Both the position numbers and the translations under genes were made by a program. From a virus, in IMG/VR virus record IMGVR_UViG_3300027759_000046, positions 1-64,000 of that record: DNA of 64,000 nucleotides; one strand, given 5' to 3'. How positions within the stretch are numbered: the stretch's first letter is position 1; every line of letters starts with the position of its first letter. This document shows positions 38,635 through 47,000 of the stretch, one piece after another. The notes beneath the pieces were generated by a model. It had not been told where the DNA came from, made no database searches, and was given only the letters and a program-made list of their open reading frames with translations.

Positions 38635-39183
38635 ATGAGAATATTAGAATTTAAAGAATTCAGAAGACTATTATTGGAGGACGATCCTGCTCCAGCGCCA
38701 GATGCAGCAGCAGCTCCACCTCCACCGCCGCCGGCTGACCCAGCCGCAGCAATGCCACCTCCACCAATGGATATGGGCATGCCAGGCGCATTACCGCCTG
38801 ACCCAAACGCAGCACCAGCTGGTCCAACTGCTCCAACTGGCCTAAAATTCATTTTTATCCAGGATGCAGAGAATAAAAAATGGCACGGGTCTCACAACGA
38901 AGATGGCGGAACCAAAAGATTTACTCAATACGAAGTAACTCCAGACGAGCTAACTAAATGGTTAGAAGCTCACAAACTTGACAAAGATAAGGATCTAGTC
39001 TTAGCTGCATTAGCCGGAAGACGCCCAATGCCCGAAACAGTTTACTCAACTTTTAAGAAAGAGGTAATTGATGGCGATTTGGGATCTGATAAAGGAACTC
39101 TAGACATTAAATTTGATTCAGGTGATAATTTCAGCCACCCATCAACGTCTGATCTAGAAGTAGTATTTTTAAAATCTAAATAA
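38635..39183 (+). CDS. Pro/Ala-rich protein with capsid-targeting-like N-terminus
   Basis: The 182-aa protein begins MRILEFKEFRRLLLEDD. This is a short helix ending in Glu like the T4 capsid-targeting sequence MKTYQEFIAE, which the prohead protease cuts after Glu. Residues ~18-65 are a Pro/Ala linker (runs of PAP, AAA and PPPP). The C-terminal ~115 residues form a compact mixed domain with no recognised family (GLKFIFIQDAENKKWHGSHN, later DLEVVFLKSK). It follows a late-type box, and its stop overlaps the start of the next gene by one base, so the two are coupled. I infer a protein packaged inside the capsid; the function is unknown. Confidence 0.65.
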   Translation: MRILEFKEFRRLLLEDDPAPAPDAAAAPPPPPPADPAAAMPPPPMDMGMPGALPPDPNAAPAGPTAPTGLKFIFIQDAENKKWHGSHNEDGGTKRFTQYEVTPDELTKWLEAHKLDKDKDLVLAALAGRRPMPETVYSTFKKEVIDGDLGSDKGTLDIKFDSGDNFSHPSTSDLEVVFLKSK

Positions 39184-39887
39184 TGCAAAAGTTTAAGCAT
39201 TTCATATACGAGTCAAAGTTTGATTCGTTTTCAAATATTATTGCCGAAGAGATCCTTGAGATTGTCAAAGGCAGTACTACGAGCAAACGAACAATAACCC
39301 GTGATTTGAATTACGATGAGCCGGTCTCATTCTTCTTAACCTTAAGTATTACCCGATCAAAAACATTTTCTCCAGCCAAGAGCAAGAATTTCAAGAGTCT
39401 TCCTTGGGAAACTATCAATTTTGAAAGACGCGGCTTTGTAATAGATGCAAACTCCTACATTCCAGGAAATGATGAAGAACCTGAGATTGAAATGTTTATC
39501 GTAATTAGCCCAGAGGCTGAGCCGACCTGCTATCAAACTCTATATTTTAAAATCTTAGATATTATTCGCCACGAGATGGAGCACCTACTTCAAAAAGGCG
39601 CAAACCGACAAGCAGGTCATGCTGTTACAACAAGACAAAAGACTCGCACTGCCGCTGAAGAATCTTACGAATATTTTTTGCTACCTGATGAAATTCCATC
39701 AATGGTCTCGGGTATGCATTTAGCCGCGGCAAAAAAGAGAATTCCAATCGACGCAGAATTTGAGGACTACTTATTACCATTTATTAAATCCGGTTTTATA
39801 ACTCAAGCAGAAGCGGATAAAGTTATTAGTGTATGGTTAGACTTTGCAAGAAAGCACTTTCCAAATACAAAAGTAGGAATTAATTGA
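39183..39887 (+). CDS. Putative zinc metallopeptidase with capsid-targeting-like N-terminus
   Basis: The 234-aa protein has a classical HExxH motif (His130, Glu131, His134 in IIRHEMEHLLQ). A glutamate-rich helix about 35 residues later (TAAEESYEYFLLPDE) could supply the third ligand. Its N-terminus MQKFKHFIYE followed by Ser closely resembles the T4 IPIII signal MKTYQEFIAE followed by Ala, so it is a candidate virion-packaged protein cut on maturation. It is translationally coupled to the preceding gene (TAATG overlap), which has a similar N-terminus and a late-type box. If packaged and injected, it could cleave a host protein early in infection. Peptidase activity is predicted from the motif only. 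Confidence 0.65.
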   Translation: MQKFKHFIYESKFDSFSNIIAEEILEIVKGSTTSKRTITRDLNYDEPVSFFLTLSITRSKTFSPAKSKNFKSLPWETINFERRGFVIDANSYIPGNDEEPEIEMFIVISPEAEPTCYQTLYFKILDIIRHEMEHLLQKGANRQAGHAVTTRQKTRTAAEESYEYFLLPDEIPSMVSGMHLAAAKKRIPIDAEFEDYLLPFIKSGFITQAEADKVISVWLDFARKHFPNTKVGIN

Positions 39888-39965
39888 TATTCTGAATAAT
39901 ATTTACCACATTATTTAAAACCGGGTGAGACTCGGTAATATAAGATACAAAAAACTGATTAAATT

Positions 39966-40157
39966 ATGAATCCACAATGGTTAGAAGATCTTAAAGCTGC
40001 AATGAGTCAGTTAGAAGCTGAAACAAGCAAATTCTACGAAAAGGGTAACAAATCAGCAGGAACACGCGCTCGTAAATCTTTACAAGATATCAAAGCTTTG
40101 TGTCAAGCAGGTCGTACTCACATTCAAGAGTCTAAAGTTGAAGCTCCTAAAGCTTAA
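39966..40157 (+). CDS. Histone H1 (Hc1)-like DNA-binding protein
   Basis: The 63-aa protein matches the short Hc1-type family. It has a helical start (NPQWLEDLKAAMSQLEAETS), the conserved block FYEKGNKSAGTRARKSLQDIK (residues ~24-44), and a second helix ending in QESKVEAPKA. Such proteins are abundant small nucleoid-associated factors in Bacteroidota and Chlamydiae. The basic Arg/Lys face probably binds DNA. It lies between the metallopeptidase gene and a terminator, upstream of gp32. It may compact phage DNA or imitate a host nucleoid protein. The family call is firm; the role is inferred. Confidence 0.8.
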   Translation: MNPQWLEDLKAAMSQLEAETSKFYEKGNKSAGTRARKSLQDIKALCQAGRTHIQESKVEAPKA

Positions 40158-40181
40158 TACAAGATCACACGAATTATCATT

Positions 40182-40214
40182 AAGGGCAAAGTTTTTAAAA
40201 CTTTGCCCTTTTTT
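40182..40214 (+). terminator. Rho-independent terminator after the Hc1-like gene
   Basis: AAGGGCAAAGTTTT pairs with AAAACTTTGCCCTT and is followed by TTTTT. It separates the Hc1-like gene from gp32. Confidence 0.85.
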
Positions 40215-40234
40215 ATTGAAACTCCACCAACTTT

Positions 40235-40248
40235 TTTAGTACAATTTA
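40235..40248 (+). promoter_or_regulatory. Possible early/middle promoter element TTTAGTACAATTTA
   Basis: It lies 29 bases before the gp32 start, directly after a terminator, where a new promoter is expected. It shares TTTAGTAYAAT with elements before other replication genes. Confidence 0.35.
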
Positions 40249-40277
40249 TAAGTAAACATTAAAAATCATAAAGAACA

Positions 40278-41321
40278 ATGGAAGATCTATTCAATCTCAA
40301 TCCAGATGATTTCTCAGGTAAATCATCTTCTGCCGCCCGCAAGACGGACGACAACATCTACAATCCAGGCCCAGACCAAGGCCAAAATGGAATCTACAAA
40401 TCGGTAATCCGTTTTATTCCATGGGTAGGAGACCCATCAAAGAGCAAGTACAAAAAGTACGCTGCTAAATTAGTTAACCCATTAACGAATGAGCGTCTAA
40501 TCGTAGACTGTCCATCAACTAATGGAGGACCTTCAATTCTTTGGTCTCTTGACTTAGAATTGAAAAAATTAGCAAACGAAGAGCCAACTGTAGTTGAAGA
40601 AATTCGCAAGTATTTCAATCGTTACTACAATTACTACTCTTGCGTTTACATCAAGAAAGATCCTCAATTCCCAGCGAATGAAGGCAAAATCAAAGTTTAT
40701 TCTTACGGATACACTATTGACAACTTGATCCAACAAGAGATCAATCCAGAAGCAGAGTTAGTTACGACTCAGAAAATCAATCCATTCTCTTTGACGCAAG
40801 GAAAAGATTTCGTATTGGTGATCAAGCGTAAAACAAAAGCATGGAGAGATTTTAGCTCAAGCAAATTCATGAGCGAAGTAAGTCCATTAATCATCACTCA
40901 CAATGGCAAAGAAATCCCAGTATCAAATGATCCAAAAGTAATGGGATTTGTGTCTGAATATTTCAAAAAGAATTCACCAGACTTAAGTCAATACTTCTAC
41001 AAAGAATGGACAGATGCAGAATACGAAAAAGTTGCAGAGTTTATCAAAGCAATCGTTCCGTACAAGCAAATCATTGATAACTTGGTTAGCAACTTGAAAG
41101 ATGAGAAAATGAAGAAATACTTCACTAACTCTAAACCAGTTTCTCGCACAGTTGCACCGGCCGGCGAAGACTTAGAGTTTACTCCAGCTCCAGCTCAAAC
41201 CAAAAGTGCAAGCGTATCAGTTGACTTAGACATGGATTTCGATTCTACGCCAGCTCCTGCTCCAGCTAAGGCTGCTGCAAAACCGGCTGATGACTTAGAC
41301 GATCTTTTTGCAGACCTTTAA
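40278..41321 (+). CDS. 32: gp32-like single-stranded DNA-binding protein
   Basis: The 347-aa protein resembles T4 gp32 across the core. YKSVIRFIPW matches the T4 QAVIRFLPS strand, and DPQFPANEGKIKVYSYG matches the T4 DPAAPENEGKVFKYRFG. The C-terminal tail is acidic and ends DDLDDLFADL, like T4 LDDLLNDL; that tail recruits replication proteins. A Pro/Ala linker precedes it. Only the first zinc-site cysteine is kept (Cys78 in VDCPST). The T4 CPVC pair and the histidine are absent, so the zinc ribbon seems lost. It coats ssDNA during replication and recombination. It begins the replication operon that continues through RNase H and GroES. Confidence 0.88.
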   Translation: MEDLFNLNPDDFSGKSSSAARKTDDNIYNPGPDQGQNGIYKSVIRFIPWVGDPSKSKYKKYAAKLVNPLTNERLIVDCPSTNGGPSILWSLDLELKKLANEEPTVVEEIRKYFNRYYNYYSCVYIKKDPQFPANEGKIKVYSYGYTIDNLIQQEINPEAELVTTQKINPFSLTQGKDFVLVIKRKTKAWRDFSSSKFMSEVSPLIITHNGKEIPVSNDPKVMGFVSEYFKKNSPDLSQYFYKEWTDAEYEKVAEFIKAIVPYKQIIDNLVSNLKDEKMKKYFTNSKPVSRTVAPAGEDLEFTPAPAQTKSASVSVDLDMDFDSTPAPAPAKAAAKPADDLDDLFADL

Positions 41322-41336
41322 AAATAACTGAATATC

Positions 41337-41651
41337 ATGTCAGAAAACACAGAACAAATAACCGAGATTGAAGACGTTGCTCAACAAGAGGCAATCGCTG
41401 AACCGAAACCGCCAATGGCAACATTGTTAGGCTCAATCAGCTACGAGAACCATAAAGATTACGAAAATTTTCTTAATGGCTTAACTCTTGAGCACGCTGC
41501 AATCGTGCTAATCTCAGCGGCAAATTACGCTCACACAAAGGGTGCATTTTCGCTGGATGAGTCTGAGCTAATTGCGAAAGCAATCAAGCGAATGACAACG
41601 AAGCCTGAGAACGACTCAGCTTCGAATACTGAACCTCAAACTGAGCAATAA
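41337..41651 (+). CDS. Small acidic protein, unknown
   Basis: The 104-aa protein has acidic, disordered ends and a helical middle (ENHKDYENFLNGLTLEHAAI to LIAKAIKRMTT). It is not recognised. It is 15 bases after gp32 and 2 bases before the RNase H gene, so it is in the same operon. In T4 the neighbours of gene 32 are genes 33 and 59, but no sequence likeness to either is seen. A small replication or transcription accessory protein is possible by position. Confidence 0.7.
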   Translation: MSENTEQITEIEDVAQQEAIAEPKPPMATLLGSISYENHKDYENFLNGLTLEHAAIVLISAANYAHTKGAFSLDESELIAKAIKRMTTKPENDSASNTEPQTEQ

Positions 41652-41653
41652 AA

Positions 41654-42766
41654 ATGAATATAGTAATCGACGGTAATGCTTTTCTAAACGTTGCGACAAG
41701 TATCGTTAAGAACATCCTCTCTGCAGATAAGCGTATCGGCGAGAAATACTATGTGTCAGATTTATTATCAGATGAAGAATTCATTCTCAAACAGGCAAGC
41801 AAAGATGCTTTTAGATCGTTCTCTCTGAATTATTTAGGAAGCATCTTTGCACCGTTTAAGGATAACATTACGTCAGTATTTTTTGTATTCGACTCTAAGA
41901 GCTGGAGAAAGAAATTTATCAAAGAACATTTTGCGGAGCACGGTGAAGGCGACTTCAGCTACAAAGGCCAACGTAAGTATGATGACAAAATCTATCTGTT
42001 TTTTGATTATTTCCAAAATGATATTCTTCCCACTCTAACTGACGAATACGGTATTCTAGCAAACCGAGTACAAGGAGCCGAGGGCGATGACCTAATTGCT
42101 TACATCTGCGAAAATCTTAAAGAAGATATCTGCATCTGGTCAGTTGATAAAGATTTAACTCAATTACTAGAGAGCCGTGACCGTAAAGTTATTCTGCTAA
42201 TGCCTAAACAGCAAACCAAATTTAAAAAGGTTTACACAACAGAAGATTTCGATTCTCAGCCAGTTCAACCGGATATTGACCTATTTAATTTTGAAATGGG
42301 ATCGATAGACAACTCAACGGTTGCAAATGTTATCAATGATCTAGTTAAAAAAGACTATCAACATTTTAAGATAGATCCAGCACTAGACGTCTTAACTAAA
42401 GTAATTGCAGGTGATCAATCTGACAATATTCCAAGATCTCATCCTAAACTAACTGCATCAAAGGTAACTAGAGTAATTGAGTTAATGAGAGAACGTGCAG
42501 ACTGGCCGTCTATTAAATATCTAATAGACCAGAATGATTCTGGGTTCATGGAAGCATTGAATGATGTAATATGTGAAGTGCTAAAGATAAGTGATTCTGG
42601 TGAAAGCCTGACGATCAGAAACAACCTAAGCCGTAATCGTACAATAATTCGATTAAGCACAGCGGTATTTCCACAGGAAATCACAGAGGCTATTGCAAAC
42701 TCCGTTAAACTTGAAAACCGTAGACGTTTTAACTATTTTAAATTTAAAAAAACATATAAGAGCTAA
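41654..42766 (+). CDS. rnh: RNase H / FEN-1-family 5'-3' exonuclease
   Basis: The 370-aa protein follows the T4 RNase H plan (5' nuclease, FEN-1 superfamily). It has VIDGNAF, FVFDSKSW, YKGQRKYDDKIY, the acidic GAEGDDLIAYI and SVDKDLTQL, and GDQSDNIP, which together provide the metal-binding carboxylates and the helix-hairpin region. It removes RNA primers from lagging-strand fragments. It is somewhat longer than T4 RNase H (305 aa). Its stop overlaps the groES start (TAATG), so the two are coupled, and it sits in the gp32 operon as expected for its partner. Confidence 0.9.
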   Translation: MNIVIDGNAFLNVATSIVKNILSADKRIGEKYYVSDLLSDEEFILKQASKDAFRSFSLNYLGSIFAPFKDNITSVFFVFDSKSWRKKFIKEHFAEHGEGDFSYKGQRKYDDKIYLFFDYFQNDILPTLTDEYGILANRVQGAEGDDLIAYICENLKEDICIWSVDKDLTQLLESRDRKVILLMPKQQTKFKKVYTTEDFDSQPVQPDIDLFNFEMGSIDNSTVANVINDLVKKDYQHFKIDPALDVLTKVIAGDQSDNIPRSHPKLTASKVTRVIELMRERADWPSIKYLIDQNDSGFMEALNDVICEVLKISDSGESLTIRNNLSRNRTIIRLSTAVFPQEITEAIANSVKLENRRRFNYFKFKKTYKS

Positions 42767-43092
42767 TGAGCGAAAATAAAGAATTTACACCGTTATTCGA
42801 AAGAGTCCTAATTAAGCCGGACAGTGTCGAAACCAAAACAGAGACAGGCATCATCTTACCAGTTGAGTCCCGTAAACGTCCAAATACAGGCATTGTTATT
42901 TCGCTAGGTCACCTAGTTTCAGATAACTCAAAATGCCCAGTAAAAGAAGGCGACCGCGTTTTATACCAGAGATACTCTGGCTTAGATGTGAAAGTAAATG
43001 GCGAAGCGCATCATTTAGTTATGGCCAACGATTTAGTTGGAATTATAAATAATAATGCAAATAGCACAATTGAAATCGCAGACTATGCTTAA
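42766..43092 (+). CDS. groES: GroES-like co-chaperonin (Cpn10)
   Basis: The 108-aa protein shows the Cpn10 pattern: FTPLFERVLIKPDSVETKTE, TGIILP as the edge of the mobile loop, NTGIVISLG, VKEGDRVLYQRYSG and ANDLVGII. The mobile loop (around residues 19-35) that binds GroEL is present. It caps the GroEL ring; T4 encodes a GroES analogue (gp31) for capsid folding, but here the phage has both partners. It is coupled to the RNase H stop and overlaps the HAD gene start by 8 bases. It is far from groEL (about 13.6 kb), unlike in bacterial operons. Confidence 0.88.
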   Translation: MSENKEFTPLFERVLIKPDSVETKTETGIILPVESRKRPNTGIVISLGHLVSDNSKCPVKEGDRVLYQRYSGLDVKVNGEAHHLVMANDLVGIINNNANSTIEIADYA

Positions 43093-43660
43093 GAAATTCT
43101 CACAATTCATTAATGAAAAACGCGGCGGAACTAAACAGATCTTCTGTGATCTAGACGGAGTTATCGTTGATTTCAATCGAGGTTTTAAAAACATTGAAGC
43201 AAACGACGATAAGCTGACTCCTGAAAAATACAATGACAAGCACGGTAAGCATTCCATGTGGAAAATTGTAGATCCGGAAGGCGAAAAGTTTTGGGCAAGA
43301 TTAAAGTGGATGAAAGATGGTAGAGAGTTATGGGATTACCTATCTCAATATGACCCAATCATTCTGTCTTCACCTAGTCGTAGCAAACACTCAATTCCAG
43401 GTAAAATGGAATGGATTAAGAGAAATCTTGGAATAAATCAAGCCAAACCAACTACATCAGCATCAGATTGGGATCCAGCTAGTCGAATCATCTTAAGTTC
43501 AGACAAATTCAAATTTGCAAGATCCAAAGACGATATCCTAATTGACGATACTCGTGCTAAGTTGGACAAATGGACAGCCGCTGGTGGAACAGGTATATTC
43601 CACAACGATGCAACTGATACAATTCGAGTTCTCGAGGAAATCTTTACGAAAAACGATTAA
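43085..43660 (+). CDS. HAD-family phosphatase (5'(3')-nucleotidase-like) with capsid-targeting-like N-terminus
   Basis: The ATG at 43085 is chosen over one at 43055 because it gives an N-terminus MLKKFSQFINEK like the other capsid-targeting-type proteins and a short 8-base overlap with groES. The product is 191 aa. HAD motif I is CDLDGVIVDF (Asp22, Asp24), motif II is ILSSPS (~93-98), and motif IV is LIDDTRAKL (Asp154, Asp155). The small cap and size fit deoxyribonucleotidase-like HAD proteins. It may dephosphorylate nucleotides. The N-terminal signal suggests it may be packaged, or that the sequence is coincidental; no late-type box is seen upstream. A bidirectional terminator follows. Confidence 0.75.
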   Translation: MLKKFSQFINEKRGGTKQIFCDLDGVIVDFNRGFKNIEANDDKLTPEKYNDKHGKHSMWKIVDPEGEKFWARLKWMKDGRELWDYLSQYDPIILSSPSRSKHSIPGKMEWIKRNLGINQAKPTTSASDWDPASRIILSSDKFKFARSKDDILIDDTRAKLDKWTAAGGTGIFHNDATDTIRVLEEIFTKND

Positions 43661-43718
43661 AAAGTTCTTGGACTTAAACCAAGTGGTGGATCTCTGACCA
43701 ATTCCGGTCGGCCCTAAC

Positions 43719-43750
43719 AAAAAAAGGACTCTTTCGAGTCCTTTTTTTTT
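43719..43750. terminator. Bidirectional terminator between convergent units
   Basis: A run of A, then GGACTC-TTTC-GAGTCC, then nine T. A-rich and T-rich flanks let it work in both directions, ending the gp32-HAD unit and the sheath-holin unit. Confidence 0.9.
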
Positions 43751-43781
43751 GTCTTAATTCAAACCGTTAAAAAGCAAGAGT

Positions 43782-43943
43782 TTACTTATTTTTAACGATT
43801 GACCAAATACCGCCTGCTAGTGTTAAAACCGCACCAGTTAGTTCAGCATTTAAAGCGTCTGTAAGAATGCCTCTCATAATGAGAATACCGCCAACAAAGG
43901 TAAGTGTGTGTCTAACGATTCCTAGAAATTGTTCTTTTGTCAT
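43782..43943 (-). CDS. Small two-helix membrane protein, probable holin
   Basis: On the minus strand an ATG at 43943 opens 53 codons to a TAA at 43782-43784. The product MTKEQFLGIVRHTLTFVGGI and onward has two hydrophobic segments (~residues 8-26 and 33-50) separated by a short acidic turn (TDALNAE). A basic end follows (SIVKNK). This is the look of the small Pam3-gp28-type putative holins (IxRHxLTxxGG, then GAxxTLxGxxWSIxxK). It lies downstream of the tail sheath gene, so it is probably expressed late. It could form membrane holes for lysis; no endolysin is seen in the window. Confidence 0.65.
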   Translation of the reverse strand: MTKEQFLGIVRHTLTFVGGILIMRGILTDALNAELTGAVLTLAGGIWSIVKNK

Positions 43944-44000
43944 GTTTTTGTTGTTTTTTTTATTACAAAGGCCCTGTTAAGCTGAGTCCTAATTTTTTTC

Positions 44001-47000
44001 TTAGAAAGAAGGCGTAAATCCAGTTGAGTTAGAAGCAAGTTGACCTCCAGCTCTTGTGATTGTAATACGGTTGATAAATTTGTGGATTCCACGTGGGAAG
44101 TCTACAATAATATCGATGATACCTGCATTATTCTCAAGAACTTCTGATCCATTGTTTGAATCATCAAAGATAACTTCAGCGCTTGCAATACCTCTAGCGT
44201 CTTGAACAGCTGCTAAGTAATTCTTAACTAGAGTTTTAACTCTCATACGAGTAGTTACATCATTAAAGTCAAATAAGAAGTTCAATAAGATTCTTTCAAT
44301 ATCTCTTTCAATTGTAACTAGAGCCTCTCTAACGTGGATGTTATTAAGAGCAGATTTTACTCTTTGGTAACCTGTGTTGTTTGAGAATACCATTACTCCG
44401 AAACCTCTACGTCTAACGATCAAGTTGAAACCAACTGGCTCTAAGAAATCACGATCTTCATTTGTTAAATCATATTCTAATCCAGAGATTTCTCCATCAG
44501 TTAAAATACCGCGTTTACCGCCTACAATTGAGAAAGTATTTCCGCTTGTGTATTTTTTCATGAACGCATTTGCAACGTACATTGCCGGTGGAATTGATTT
44601 GTTCTTACCGCTTTCAAAGATTACAACGTTTGGCATGAAATATGAAGAGTAAGAAGAGATTGGAATACCATTCTTATCTCCACTTGCAAATCCCATTGTA
44701 AACGCTGGATTTGAGTTTAAGTCTCCACCTGTTGCAATTGCTGCAGGCGAAACTAATCTAGTTGTTAGATCGATAAAGCTTGGATCAGCAGATCTTTCAT
44801 ATTGAGCAAATGATGGTGCATTACAGATAGCTAGTGCTTTTCCGTGATTTGCAGCAAGTTGAACAATTTGTTGTTTTGAGCTTGGTGAAATTTGACCTTC
44901 GAATGAATCGATAATATAACGGAAATCAACGGTCTCATTGTCAGCCAATGTCATTCCTAAGTTACTACCTTCCATTACGAAATCTAAGATCTTATCTTGA
45001 CGATCAGAAGTTCCATTTGGATAAAGGTCTACATCTGCTAATTTAAGAGCAGGAAGTATTGCACCTTTTAAGCTCTTAACGTAGTTTTTAATTCCTTTAA
45101 ATACTCTGATTGTAGAACCGTCAAAGTTAATTCCTAAGTTATTTCCATCAACTGATGATTCAGTTGTGATTGTGTACTTAAGAGTAGTTACTGTGCTGCT
45201 TGATGGCCCAAACGCAGTTTTTTGTATTTTTTGAGCGTATACTGATTTAATACGTAGTGCACGGCCTCTTTCAAGAGGATCGCCATTACTGTCAGTTTTG
45301 ATTTTTGCTTTGATGTATTGACCCGGTTTAAAGAAGTTATCTACAGTAAGTCTTTTTGATGAACTGTAAGAGTATCCAGCTGCAGCATTTGCAGTAGCAC
45401 TTTCATTTTTTGCAGGGTTTCCATAAAGAGTTGGATCAACTTCAAAAACAATTTTGTTTGGAGCAAAATAGCTAAAGTTAATAAACATGTCAGTGTCGCT
45501 TAGATCAAAATCATGTTTAAATGAATCAGCTGTCGCATTTACAATCCATAAGTATTCATCACCACCATCTAAAATAGTTTCAATATCTACTTGATTTGTT
45601 CTTGTGATGTCTGCGTAAACCGAGAATACTAAGTATTTTACTGAGTTTTGAGTTTTAAATTCTCCGTCAGTTCCAATGTATAAAGTTTGAACATTACTTG
45701 AAGCATCTGTGTACTTCAATAAGTCTCCGCTTTTAACGAATCCATTAGAGTATGCATTGTACAATTTGCTACCTTCAACTGCAATAATATTTGTAGTTGC
45801 GTTTAGATCAACGTAAGTTTCTCCGTTTGCGTAAGTTGAAGAATATGTGTCAACTGCAAAATAGAAAGTCGAATCAGTTGGCTTAGTGTAAGATAGTGTA
45901 TCAATAAGAGCAACTGGATCAATTCCAGTAATACCATTATCTACAGTGTATAGAGTTTTAGCAGTGTCTGTCGTATTTAATTCATCAACACCATAACCAA
46001 CTAAGTCAATACGTTGTTCAGCCATAGGCTCAGTAGAAGATCCACTATCAAATGTTGCATTAGTTAAGTCAATTAAGTCTACTTTTCTTGAATCAAGAGC
46101 GCAATAGATTCCAATTTGAGGAAATAATCTGTTGAAATTTGTATCTAATGAAACAAATGTACCAGTTAAATCTCTAAAGTCTGGAATAATACAACCTTGA
46201 GTTTTTGCAAGTAACTTAACCTCTTTTAGAGAAACGAAATCTCCGAGTTTAGAATCAATAATACCTGCTGCTGTGAAGTACTGTTTGTAAACTGGATCAG
46301 TTGACAATTTCAAGTAATCATTCCAATTACCTTCAACCACTACTAATTCAACAAAATAGTCAGCAACAATATCATCTGGATTTAAAAATTCCGGAATTTC
46401 AACCTTATCTCCTAACAAACGATAGTAATCCTTAACGCTAATATCATAACCGTTAGTATCAGCTACTCTAACCCAAGCAGTTACGTCTTTTCTAGATAAA
46501 TTAACTAACGTTAAAATTTTGTTAGCATCCTTATCAGCTTCACCGTATGTGCCTGGACTAAGAATATAATCATCTCCTAGTTTAATGTTCTTGTACTTAT
46601 TAATTTGAGCAGCGTCAGCAAACCATAACTTTTGAGTGTTATAGAAATGAGACATTGCGTCAGAATTTGAGTTAGCTGACCAAGTTGAGTTATTCGAAGC
46701 AGCTTCGGAGTTAAAGGTCTTAAAGTAAGCAATATCACTATCACTAACTGGTAAAACGTTCAATGCATAAACTGGTCCTTGTCTTAACCCTACGTCTATC
46801 GTACGATGAAAATAGCTACCATTTTTTTCTAATTTAGTATCGATTTCGCCGTATACTGCGTTTAGTGTTCGAGAGTCGTTTACGAGTACTACTGAATTGA
46901 TTGGTCCTTTTTTGCTAGAGCCAATCACAAGTCTACCGGTTGAAATCGGAAGACTTAGGTTAGTGCTTTCGTCAATTTCAATTGTGTATACACCACTGGA

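Noticed and set aside
38625-38852. Gly/Ala-rich minus-strand ORF
   Set aside because: It is the complement of the Pro/Ala linker in the gene at 38635.
39925-39950. Hairpin ACCGGGTGAGACTCGGT before the Hc1-like gene
   Set aside because: The stem is short and no T-tract follows; not enough to call a terminator.
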